Shown here: positions 10,180 to 20,500 of the stretch, piece by piece
Position numbering within the stretch: the stretch's first letter is position 1
Layout of the letters: the number at the start of each line of letters is the position of its first letter
Source of the DNA: Hemicentrotus pulcherrimus
Lineage: Eukaryota > Echinodermata > Echinoidea > Camarodonta > Strongylocentrotidae
DNA length: 44,830 nucleotides
Assembly (NCBI GenBank): GCA_003118195.1
Contig: BEXV01000315.1
Span: 223,410 to 268,239, forward strand
Direction: 5' to 3'
Notes under the pieces: generated by a model
The model's input: only the letters and a program-made list of their open reading frames with translations
The model's database searches: none
Told to the model about the DNA's origin: nothing
Translations under genes and position numbers: made by a program

Positions 10180-10710
10180 AACTGTGGTGATATATATATA
10201 TATTTTCCCCAGTTGAAAGACAATACATTGAAATTAATCTTTTTAAAATATTAAATTCCGGTATGCACAAAAAGGGTATAAATCAACTCCTTGAAACAGC
10301 AAAATCTTACATATTCGCAATTTTGGTGCAAAGGTGACTCTATAAATGTTTCAATTTAACATGGATTTTTTTAGGCTATTGATATGAAATTTCTTTCACA
10401 TATTCCTGATAGTTCATTTTACTTCGTGAATGGGTTAAAAATGGATAGAAACACAATCTTCATAATATATTATGGGGTAATTCACTGCCAAATTGACTAA
10501 TTATCAATGTTTGTTTTTTTAATCCAAAGAAAATATTTAAATTTCCAGGAATTTCCAATTTAATTTTATTACCATCATTTTGTCAGATGTCTATGGTTTA
10601 AGTTGATACCAAATCTGGCTGCCATCTTTTGCCTGTTTTAATGTTACAGCCGATTTTCCGTGCCACTTTGCCCCGAAAAATGTGTTTATTTTGGTTTATT
10701 TTAGTACAAA
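10180..10710. other. AT-rich intergenic sequence
   Basis: A TATATATATA stretch at about 10190-10202 and AT-rich sequence with no recognised gene or repeat terminus. Confidence 0.4.
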
Positions 10711-10716
10711 CTGGCT

Positions 10717-10850
10717 CAGGCGGACAGCGCTTCAAAACTCAGTCTCGTCTTTCGGTTGGTTACGTTAAAGATCGGTCCCTAGACGTAAATAAACATATCT
10801 TAGTGATACATGTCAGTTAAAACCCAACAATACACATACAAACACACACA
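10717..10850 (+). repeat. Dispersed SINE tail family, copy 1
   Basis: It shares the ordered words CTTTCGG, ACGTTAAA, AGACGTAAATAA, TGATAC and TGTAAAACCC-like ends with 14441-14607 and 31110-31297, then runs into CA-rich sequence. The three copies have different or degraded heads. Confidence 0.6.
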
Positions 10851-10929
10851 CCGACAACCAGGAATATTCAAGAGGAAGGAAGCCAGTGAATAATTAGTCC
10901 AGAATCTGCCCGTTTTTATTTTAACAAGC

Positions 10930-11850
10930 TGCTCTCCAATTTTGCGATCTCAATACCTTACTTTCTGCAAGCCGAAGATGGCGTGATCCACAAATATGTA
11001 CGAACAGCCTCTAAAATTCGGCGGGCGTACAACTCCAGCATGTGAAAACCACGCCATATTCGACTTCCTGTAATGCCTAGGTCACATATAAACCAGACCC
11101 GTACGATTTTCCCTACCCGGCGGCTTTCTGTGGATTTATAGTCCATACAGGAACCTTCCGATTTTCTTTGCTACGGCATGTGTGGTCACATATTCTGCGG
11201 TGCCAGTGAAAATTGGTCGAGTGAAATGCAAGGCGCACGTAGGGTGCCGGCTCCGTCCGATTAGCAGGTGCACCCATGGCTCCTGGAAGGTGCCCTGCCT
11301 GGTCCCGACCAGGTCCTCAAGGCGCCCGGGCGGGTGACGTGCGGTGCACTGAACTATGTGTCCTCTGATATCCGCACCTCTTGTATTTAAAGCTGCGTTG
11401 TACATTTTGAGATGCCGTCGTGAGAGGCCCGCAAGGGCAATATTAATTTCAAATGCCCCCCGCTCCCGGACGGCAGACGCCCGGTGTTGTACATATCACT
11501 GGGGCTCTTGAGGGGCCGTGAGGGAGCCGTAGGGTACACCTACGGTACCCTTGAGCACCGCAAGGCGACCGTATAGAATTTTCATGAGAATTTACCCAGC
11601 AAAATCATGAGGGGACCGTCCGGGCACTGTCTGCAGCCCGCACGGAACTCGTTAGGTGCCATACGGGCCCTTTACGGGGTTTCCACGGCCTAACGGTCAG
11701 ACAAAAAACGGAGAATTGAGAGCATCCAACTCAGCACCACGGCGCCCGTACGGCTTAAAAAAACGGCCCGGACACCGGCCGAATATTCCCAAAATGGCAG
11801 TTTTTACTCGCCTTACGGGCCCCAGAGTGTATCTGTCAAAGCCCCATAAG
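10930..11850. mobile_element. GC-rich island with one Harbinger-type terminus
   Basis: A sharply GC-rich block inside AT-rich DNA, with many CGTACGG / CCGTACGG words and short palindromes (for example around 11530-11555). At 11071 it has TAA followed by TGCCTAGGTCACAT, identical to the left end of the TIR element at 18710. The matching right terminus was not found, so the boundaries are approximate and one end may be deleted. Short open frames here look spurious. Confidence 0.5.
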
Positions 11851-12716
11851 TAGGTTGAGATCGCGTTGGAGGAGGTTGTTTAAATTTATAGGCCAGATTC
11901 TGTTTTAGTGAACACACGGAAGAAAGTTTATTCAGAAATCGAGAACAAAAAATGGGGGTACTTTATGAAAAATGTGAAAAAGAAACTTCCATTGTGTACC
12001 TAAACATGATAGAGCGTGCCGCTATTTACACTATTGTATAACGAGTGACTAACATAACTCATTTAAAAGTATCCAATGTATGATTGGTGTGATAACGAAT
12101 ATCAAATAAAAACTGTCATTTTAAACGTCACTGCTTTGTATCTTCTAATTTTGTAATAGTAGAGGTGCAATGATCAAGTGGATACGCCACCGTACTGTCG
12201 ATCTAACATACATCCTTTATGCGGTGGTCACATCCCGCCGTACTTGCAAGTGCGTGCTATCTACGTGAAAAAACGTGGGCAAAATTTGGGAATCGGTACG
12301 TGGTGAGTACCGCCTCCGTACAGATTTGGGAGCGCGACACACCGTAGCACTTTTAGTGCACGAGGAACTTTCACTGCGTTCGGGCTACCGATTCACCCCC
12401 AGTTCGCGTGACGTACGTGCCCGGTGCTGCCAGCGAGCGCACAACGCACGGACTCCGTGCGTTTTTAAATTTGTTTCCCACGATCACTTGCTCTACGGAA
12501 GGCGCACTTAGCACGTACGTGCTGCGCACGTGATAAGTGCGTGGTCCGTGCTTACTCGCCACTTCCCCAGTTCAACTTTCTAATGAGCACGCAGAACTCA
12601 CGTGGACCGTACCGAGAAAGCACGTGCTCGGCACTTACAACGCACGTTGTGCGCACTGATTTATGCAGTATACAAAAACCGAGCCGACGGAAGAGTGCCA
12701 ACATTTCGTCTCCAAG

Positions 12717-13035
12717 ATGGCGCCGAAGAAGACACAGAATAAGGGGTCAGCTGCATCTGCAGCTCAAAAGGCAGCGGATAAGAAGGCCAGAGAGGCCCAA
12801 CAGAAACGGGCCGCGAAAGATGAGAGGGCCAGAGAGGAAGAGGAGAGGAGGAGCGAGAGAGTCAGATGGTGACGCCAAAGCGTCTGATCATGAGGAGGGT
12901 GCTGCTGGTGGATCGGAGAAGGGGTCACACGAAAAGGGTGTGACAAAGGAAAAGGCCAACTGCTCGTTTTCGGCGAAACAGGAGGAGCGCCTGGTTGAGT
13001 TCTTCTCGGTCAATCCGGTCTTCTTCGATAAGTTT
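12717..13035 (+). pseudogene. Harbinger accessory protein (Myb/SANT- or MADF-like), frameshifted
   Basis: ATG at 12717 begins a Lys/Ala/Glu-rich, probably coiled-coil segment (MAPKKTQNKG...). It hits TGA at 12870-12872, but another frame continues at once with an acidic linker and then F-S-A-K-Q-E-E-R-L-V-E-F-F-S-V-N-P (about 12967-13030). That resembles the start of the trihelix/MADF-type domain that Harbinger ORF1 proteins use to bind DNA. The similarity breaks off after about 25 residues. A frameshift near 12840-12870 and this truncation make it non-functional. The domain name is from pattern recognition. Confidence 0.6.
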
Positions 13036-13079
13036 CCCAGGGTTTTCCCTTCCCTTGAGGCCCGTCGGCCGACCATCTG

Positions 13080-13730
13080 GTTGGGTTCGGTCATCTGCAC
13101 ATCCTTCCTCCATGCCCCGGGGACCACGTTGCCATCCTCATCCTCGTGGTCCAAATTAAGGTCCTGTAGTCCGGGCCGGCGCTTTCGCAGCCAATTGTGA
13201 AGGGTGAGGCAGCCCAACACAACGCGAATCACCCTGTCAGACTCCAACAGCAGGGTGGTGAGTAGGCACCGCCACCGGTGAGCCAATATCCCGAAGCCGT
13301 TCTCCACAACCCGACGGGCCCGAGAGGTCCGATAGTTCATCACGCTCTCTTTGTTGGTCATGGCATGGCGACTGTAGGGCTTCAAGAGCCACTTTCGCAG
13401 GGGAAAAGCATCATCGCCTACGATGAAGTAGGGAAAGTTCCGGTCGTCGCCTGGAAGTGGATCCGGTGCTGGGAATCCAATGGTGCTGTCCTCCAGTGCC
13501 CCCGGAGGGTGGACTCGTTGAACACGCGTGCGTCTGAGGAAGAGCCGTTTGCCCCCACCTTGCACCTTTAAAGCAAATGAAAAGCAAAACCAAGAATTTG
13601 TTATGGCAGAAATGAAGACACACACCTTGGGCACTTGGTGATTCGAGGGGTCACTCGGAGCAGGAGCTCGGCGAAGAGATTTTGGTCCGTTCGGATGTAT
13701 CCGACATAGTCCCCCGCGATTCACGCTCTA
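13080..13730 (-). pseudogene. Harbinger DDE transposase (HARBI1-like), internally deleted
   Basis: Minus strand. The N-terminal block reads Y-I-R-T-D-Q-N-L-F-A-E-L-L (about 13640-13715). After about 60 nt comes N-G-S-S-S-D-A-R-V-F (the second catalytic Asp region, about 13515-13560), then in another frame G-D-D-R-N-F-P-Y-F-I-V-G-D-D-A-F-P-L (about 13383-13440), R-R-V-V-E-N-G-F with the catalytic Glu (about 13293-13320), and L-T-L-H-N-W-L-R. The central region that normally carries the first catalytic Asp is missing, and a one-base shift separates the S-D-A and G-D-D-A blocks, so it cannot be active. It converges on the accessory gene. Confidence 0.75.
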
Positions 13731-14440
13731 GCTCTTGGAACAACGTTTCGTATTGCCCGAAAAGCCTCCTCCTCTCGATCCATGGGCGAACCCACCATCT
13801 CCTGCGTCAGCATCTCTGTTGCCTCTCTCTCTCCCGTATCAAGGCAAGGAATACCACGTCGTGCTCATGCGCTGCCACTTGAGGTGTTCTTGCAGCATCA
13901 GAACCCGGAGTCTCTGCAGAGGAATGGGCAACATCATGAGGAGGCAGCAGCAGCTAGGACTTCTAGAGAAAATGGGAATGTCGTCCTATATACTTCAACA
14001 TACCCCGACTCACCAAGTTCTTCGTACGTGCACGCACTTACAACGTGCGAGTGAGTAAGGACACCGTACGTGAGCAGCACTTGTAAGTACGGCCTCCGTA
14101 AGATAACGTGGTAACCGCACGGAGACCGTACGTTGTAAGCACGTAGTAAGCACGTTGTAAGCACGTACAACGCACTTACCACGTGCGCAACGTACGATGC
14201 ACGCAACCGCTCTAGGCCAGGCGTGGCGTGCGGGCCACGTACTTACACCGTGCGTGTGACGTGCTTTGCCGGTACTCCCTCCCTGCCTTTGCCACTCCCT
14301 CCCTACGTTTTCAGAAAAACGTGGCGGCCGTGGCATCCCCAAAAACCGTACGGACTAAAAACACGCACGGCCGGTTGTGACCAACGCTTTAGGAAGAACT
14401 TTAGGAAGATATCTACATTTGTTGCTCACAAAAGGAAATG

Positions 14441-14607
14441 TTAGTTGGTCTAGCGGTATGTTCATTTGGTCAGCTGTGACGGACTCAAGCGGACCCCATA
14501 TTCGAAATTGAGTCATGTCTTTCGGATGGTCACGTTAAGGGTTGACCACAGACGTATTAATCATCATGTCTTATTGATACACGTCTGTAAAACCCATAAG
14601 CACACAC
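14441..14607 (+). repeat. tRNA-derived SINE, copy 2 of the dispersed family
   Basis: An A-box-like TTAGTTGGTCTAGCGG at 14441-14456 and a B-box-like ATATTCGAAATT about 50 nt later form a tRNA-like head. It is followed by the same tail as at 10740-10840 and 31200-31290 (CTTTCGGATGG...ACGT...GACGTA...GTCTGTAAAACCC). It lies 50 nt outside the right end of the Harbinger element. Confidence 0.6.
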
Positions 14608-14609
14608 AA

Positions 14610-16348
14610 CGTTTTTTCTGCCCAAAATCACCATTTCTCGAAAAATGAACCATGTGGGACACAGCTTGCTCGCTGGTCCGAGGCTTTTCTCACAAGATTG
14701 GGTTTCAAGAGGCGACAGCCCAAAACCTCGCGCCATTAACATTGTGTTTATATACATATATGTATGTATAATTCATAAACTATAGACAGAGAGAAAACAG
14801 GAAAAGGAAAAAGGGGTTTACTCCGGACCCCACTCCGGGATCGGAGGGACCATAATTCATGTTTCCAAAATCTCTGGTGAAGGGGTACTTTTCATGCAAC
14901 AAAGTCCGGCTTGTAATACACACAAAATAAGTCGGCCCATATTGAATTTGCACCCTGGACTTAGGCGGTGTGTTCAAAGGGAGTGAACATGCATACGCGT
15001 ACCCTAAATAACACTGAGTTGGGGGGGGGGCAGGGTTTACCCATACAATGTACAGATAATACTGTATATAAATGTGTAAACGAGCACTTCATCAACAAAA
15101 ACGGTTGAGCATGGGAGGAATATCCCCTGTCACTTGTCACATAGTCAAAAGGTTACAACGATTTTTAAATTTCCCATGATGTTTAACCATACAAGAGCAA
15201 CTGTTATTTGTTTACATTGAAACATAATCGACGATAGTTACGTTATGTAACAAGACAACGGGATTTTTTTTGAAAAGGCGAACAAGCTTTAGCAGCACAT
15301 TTTTGGAATGAACGAGAAGAGCACATGAGAAGTTATTTAGCATGTAACTCACTGTATTAAAATGCGGAAGTTTGGAATAATAGGGTAGATAACAGTAAAA
15401 GCTGAAAACCTGAACACTGGAAACGGCTATAGCGACTCAGATTCGTCTGCAGGTGGAGTGCCCAGCATCACCATCACCCTAAAAGATCTTGCCTTGGTTA
15501 TTTATTACGCTGCAGCTGAATGAACGTAGCTACTTGCAGCCCTTGGTTACCAGTCAGGCTAACTCTGCGAGGGTGCTGTTCTATTTTCTATATGAGGTAC
15601 GAAATCACATCATCTACCAAATTGAACGGCTCTTTACCAAATGTCTTAAGGATTCCTGATCATGCTGATTGTAGCTAGAGATGTAGACAGAATGGTACGG
15701 CTTACAATTTTGCCCATACCATAAATCAGACTAGGATCTCGCTGAACTTTAAAAGAGAAACTTTTCTATGCTTTGTCCGAATTTTCAAAAGCTCTACAAA
15801 CCTATATTCTCATTTTCTGCTTTATTCACGAAGACTTAATTCACATAATAGAAACACTCTCTCATACAGAGACTCCTAGCCTATCGGCAGTCTGAAAATC
15901 AGTTCAATCCCTCTCCCCAGGATAAAGTCTAGCGACGCCCCCGTGAGTTATCAGAGTTTCAAGATCAATATATGAAGCAGTTTTAAGAAATGCGCCATCA
16001 AATTCTTCATTTACTCTTTTGTTTTCTTTTGTTCGAAAATGTTGTAACTGAATTAATTTTGTTTCGATTTGGATTGTTTACAGCAATATGTTTGTAAATT
16101 TTGTATTTATGTTGTAGGGCCTCCACGGAAAACAGTATTTAACTACTGATGGAGCCACCCTGCTAAACAAAAAGACTAATAAATTAATAAATAAATAAAA
16201 TACGGTGTGATTTGTAATTATTGCTTTTCCAAATAAAACAAAGGGCAATTGATCTTTTTATATTTGAAAAAATGACTCTTCGGCTCTTTCTGCGTAACCG
16301 ACTAAATCACTCGAGATAATATACTATAAAATGCATTTTTCTATCTAG
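14610..16348. other. Upstream region of gene B group, duplicated at 33.6-35.1 kb
   Basis: No exon or signal peptide was recognised. A run of 10 G lies at about 15019-15028. From about 15085 the sequence aligns patchily with 33640 onward (shared CGGTTGAGCATG, GATATCCC/AATATCCC, GGTTACAA words), so this is the upstream part of a segmental duplication that also contains the SRCR exon starting at 16349 (sister at 35118). Confidence 0.5.
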
Positions 16349-16651
16349 AAGTATGTCTTATAAATGGATCAAACAATACTGAAGGAAGAGTGGAGGTCTT
16401 TTACGGTGGATCATGGAAGACAATTTGTGATCGTTACTGGTATCTGTTCAAAGCAAGGATGGTTTGCAAAATGCTGGGGTACGATGGTGCCCTGGACGCG
16501 CCACGATCGGCTAGATTTGGTTAGGGTTCTGGTGATATTATTGATGTCGAATGTTACGGAACAGAAGACAGCTTGGCGGACTGTCCACGCACATGGACCA
16601 CCTCTTCCTGTTTGCATAGCTGGGATGCTGGCGCCGTGTGTTACTCAGGAG
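16349..16651 (+). pseudogene. SRCR exon B1, in-frame TAG
   Basis: A 303-nt phase-1/1 SRCR exon with AG 16347-16348 and GT 16652-16653. It begins E-V-C-L-I-N-G, with Cys where sisters have Arg, which adds an extra cysteine. The Gln codon in the S-A-R-F-G-Q-G-S-G motif is TAG (16522-16524). All six canonical cysteines are still encoded. It belongs to the leaderless SRCR type and is a close relative of the exons at 540, 20467 and 35118. Confidence 0.87.
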
Positions 16652-16778
16652 GTACGAAGTCTTTTTTACATGAGAAAAGGATGAATCGTTATTTTATATG
16701 GCATTTTGTTAGAATCGCTTAAAAGGGGGAATATTCTTAGTTTGCTTTAGTTCACACTTTTTTCTATTTTTAATGTAG

Positions 16779-16815
16779 TCCACCCGAATCTATTCGAGGT
16801 TCGTCTGATCTGTGC
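16779..16815 (+). pseudogene. SRCR exon relic (5' fragment)
   Basis: After a preserved acceptor (TAATGTAG) the sequence encodes V-H-P-N-L-F-E-V-R-L-I, the standard leader of an SRCR exon, then loses similarity and meets a stop. A homologous relic lies at about 35760-35800, at the same place relative to its leaderless SRCR exon, so the loss predates that duplication. Confidence 0.7.
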
Positions 16816-17236
16816 CAGCACCATAAGGATTGTCGTATTTTGAAAAAAAATATTTCACTGAAAGCAATTTACTGTTCATTCATTTATATAAATATTTATA
16901 TATTCATATATATCAAGAGATAAAGTGCGTCCTTTTTTTTTACCACAGTTGCCATTCATTTACACGGCGGCATTTTTTCCGGTAACTTGCTACGCCAAGT
17001 CTGAACTCTTGGGAATATTTTTTTTACGTTTCTTGAATAATTGTTCGCAATAATGTTAATTTCGGTCAAGCTTTTTAAAAAGCATATCTTATCTTGTACA
17101 AACCCCGTGCACTTTTTTTAAATTAACAAACCCCCACTTCGAGATTTCGTCGGTTTTATTAAACTGTATGATACATGCAAATCTGAGGTCATGTTAAATG
17201 TGAAAGATTAAAATAAAAATAACAAAATCTCCTTAG

Positions 17237-17566
17237 CCCACCCTCAGCCATTTGAAGTTCGTCTTGTCAGTGGATCTAACGATGTTGAAGGCAGAGTAGA
17301 ACTTATGTACGATGGATCCTGGGGAACTATCTGTAACGACAGGTGGGATCTGAGAGATGCGAGGGTGGTCTGCATAATGTTGGGGTTTGATGGAGCCTTG
17401 GACGCACGGGGGTCTGCTAGGTTTGGTGAAGGTTCAGGGGATATTCTTCTAGATGAGGTTAGGTGCGAGGGAACAGAAGATAACCTTGCAGACTGTGCTC
17501 ATTTAGGGATTGGCGTTCACAACTGTGGACACCATGAAGATGCAGGCGCTGTTTGTTATTCGGGAG
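17237..17566 (+). CDS. SRCR exon B2 (open)
   Basis: A 330-nt phase-1/1 open exon, AG 17235-17236 and GT 17567-17568. It reads [36 protein letters not shown] and AVC. The [10 protein letters not shown] end differs from the Y-x-C-S-H-T-R-D end of most A and C exons and resembles 37482. The following intron shares its start with the intron after 23790. It is the first open SRCR exon of group B, but a broken exon on each side leaves its inclusion uncertain. Confidence 0.9.
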
Positions 17567-20500
17567 GTAGGTGTTGTTTTGTTCAATAAGTTTGTATAGG
17601 TTAGCCATTTGAGTAAATAAATCTACACCTGAAGGTATATTGTGCATTTCCCTAATTCAGTAATTGTTAATTCAGTATGTTAATTGTGACGGAACATGAG
17701 TCTTATGTCTTATAATCTTATCTTACTTGTATTGTATGACAGTCAAATGCAACAACACTACATTTCGTATTTTTTTAGCCAGACGTATTTTCTTTAGTAT
17801 TCGTGTTTCATCATAGATTATTTTGTAGCAATTAATGGGTGTTTGGCGGATCATGATAGTTCTTTAAACCTTATCGCATACATTAGTACTATGAATCTAA
17901 ACAAGTTAATAATTGGATTCTTACTACAAATGTTTTTTAAAATTTATTTTACATTTATATATATGTAAAGCTATTATGAAATTAGCCAAAATACTACCCA
18001 AAATGCGGTATATATGTCTCTCCTATTCACGTGTAGCACATATTAATGGAATGGGACGATATCTTTAATAAAGCTTTGATTTGGAGCTTGAATTTAAATT
18101 TGGTTAATAAACCATTAAAAAAAAAAAAAATTCTGTTATGCACTGTACTTTTGTATTATAAGGGGATGTACCACCGCTCTTATTACAAACCTCATTGCTC
18201 TTTTCCCCTTTTAATTTGATGTTAGGCCCAATGTTCAATTTAAGGTTTCTTGCATGGTATTCAAGGTAGCACATCGACCAGTGGCGCAGCTAGGAATGAT
18301 AGCATTAGTGTAAAACAAACCGTCTTCACCCTCGCCCCCTCCACCCAGACTTAAATCTGTACTCGACAGGGGCGAACCTTTGAAGTCATTAACACAGGAC
18401 TATTGTTCGGGGAGTAAATTAATCGAACGTTGACGAATCCAAATTACAATAATTGAAATATGATATTCTCTTATCCCATTATAAATCAAGGACTTTAGAA
18501 AGGCGTCCCAAAGTTTAAGATTTCGTTACATCTTTTTTTGAATCCTCATGGCCCAATCCTGGCATTGAGATTGAAAATGGACCTTAAAGGTACTGTGTCC
18601 CATTTGCAAGCCAAAAAGTTTAAATTCCACCGACATTTGAAAGATAATACTAATTTAGAACTTGACTCAAAACAAAAGGGCACGAAAATGTCTCTTTGTG
18701 GAAAGATAATGCCTAGGTCACATTTGCCGCGGTGGACGTGCGGTCTAAAATATCTACAGCCAATAGCAATTATAGGACCGGAGCAGCATATCCACGGTCA
18801 CATACGGTAGCGGTCACATATGTTAGGGTAGCCGCCGGCGTATTTTGAATTTGTGGGGACAGGATTATCTGCAATTGCGGTACGGCCTTTGAAGTGATGA
18901 CGCATGGTCGCCTTAAGGCTTCCCTGCGGCGGCTGTAGCTTTTTTACAAATACTAAAGCAGACGCAAGGTAGCCACAAGGTGCCCGCAAAGCGGTCGAAT
19001 GGGAACCATACGGCCAGAATGATGCTACCGCTTCACCCCTGACGTATATAAAACGCAAGGCTACCAACGCAACGCAAGGCTATGTACGGTCGCCGCGAAA
19101 CCGCTCTAAGGCATGGCTACGGCATGTCTAATCACAACAGCGAACTTAGAAATGAAAACAGTTATAACTCCGAGTTATAATCGCACGGCGACCCGTACGG
19201 CCTGTAAAAATAGGGATACACCCTTGGATGACCTGAGGCCTGCGCAGATTCTCTGCGTCCGCCGTAGAGCAAATGTGACCTAGGCATAACGATCGTTAGT
19301 TGTCGAATCGAATTAAATGAGCGTCCTCATTTAATTAAACAGTCTGGTTTTTAGACCCTTGTACCGAATGGTTGTATGGTGCAGTCTAGAAGGTAAACGG
19401 GTTTTCTTGCTTAATTTGAATACAAGGATACTGCTATGGGTTAGGCGTTCTATCATTTGACCTTAGGTCAACTGATATAATTTATTTTTAATTTTTAAGA
19501 GCACATTTATTTTCTTCTTCTTCTTTTNNNNNNNNNNNNNNNNNNNNNNNNNNNNNNNNNNNNNNNNNNNNNNNNNNNNNNNNNNNNNNNNNNNNNNNNN
19601 NNNNNNNNNNNNNNNNNNNNNNNNNNNNNNNNNNNNNNNNNNNNNNNNNNNNNNNNNNNNNNNNNNNNNNNNNNNNNNNNNNNNNNNNNNNNNNNNNNNN
19701 NNNNNNNNNNNNNNNNNNNNNNNNNNNNNNNNNNNNNNNNNNNNNNNNNNNNNNNNNNNNNNNNNNNNNNNNNNNNNNNNNNNNNNNNNNNNNNNNNNNN
19801 NNNNNNNNNNNNNNNNNNNNNNNNNNNNNNNNNNNNNNNNNNNNNNNNNNNNNNNNNNNNNNNNNNNNNNNNNNNNNNNNNNNNNNNNNNNNNNNNNNNN
19901 NNNNNNNNNNNNNNNNNNNNNNNNNNNNNNNNNNNNNNNNNNNNNNNNNNNNNNNNNNNNNNNNNNNNNNNNNNNNNNNNNNNNNNNNNNNNNNNNNNNN
20001 NNNNNNNNNNNNNNNNNNNNNNNNNNNNNNNNNNNNNNNNNNNNNNNNNNNNNNNNNNNNNNNNNNNNNNNNNNNNNNNNNNNNNNNNNNNNNNNNNNNN
20101 NNNNNNNNNNNNNNNNNNNNNNNNNNNNNNNNNNNNNNNNNNNNNNNNNNNNNNNNNNNNNNNNNNNNNNNNNNNNNNNNNNNNNNNNNNNNNNNNNNNN
20201 NGGGGGGGGGGGGGGGGGGGTGGGCATCATGACATGATATATTGTGGGAAGGCTCCAAGTTACCACACAAAATGATATAATTCGCAATATAAGGGATGAC
20301 CTTAGCTTGGTTCAATTTTTTCTAAAACTCTAATCTGATCGAGGTGCAACGGATCGGGTTCAGAAAAAAAAGGTTATTACTTTCGTTCTGCGTCACAATT
20401 AACCACTTTAAATAATATATCATTAAATGCAGTTTTTCGGAAACTCATCGACAGTATTCTAACTAGATATACGTCTTATAAATTGCTCTAACAATGCTTA

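Larger units (their letters stand above)
12220..14388. mobile_element. PIF/Harbinger DNA transposon (decayed)
   Basis: It is bounded by imperfect terminal inverted repeats of about 26 nt: GCGGTGGTCACATCCCGCC at 12221 onward, and the reverse complement of GCGTTGGTCACAACCGGCC ending at 14387. Both sides are flanked by the trinucleotide TTA (12217-12219 and 14389-14391), the TWA-type 3-bp target duplication typical of PIF/Harbinger. Subterminal regions (12240-12660, 13990-14290) are packed with CACGT/GTACG/GTAAGCACG repeats. Inside are two convergent decayed genes, a transposase on the minus strand and an accessory DNA-binding protein on the plus strand. The element is more GC-rich than its surroundings. 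Confidence 0.82.

Noticed and set aside
12888..13724. Single intact 278-codon minus-strand gene
   Set aside because: The conserved Harbinger blocks fall in more than one frame and the middle is missing, so the open frame joins coding and shifted sequence. It is annotated as a pseudogene.
18538..18810. 90-codon plus-strand open frame
   Set aside because: Crosses from the dispersed repeat into the MITE at 18710, so it cannot be a conserved gene.
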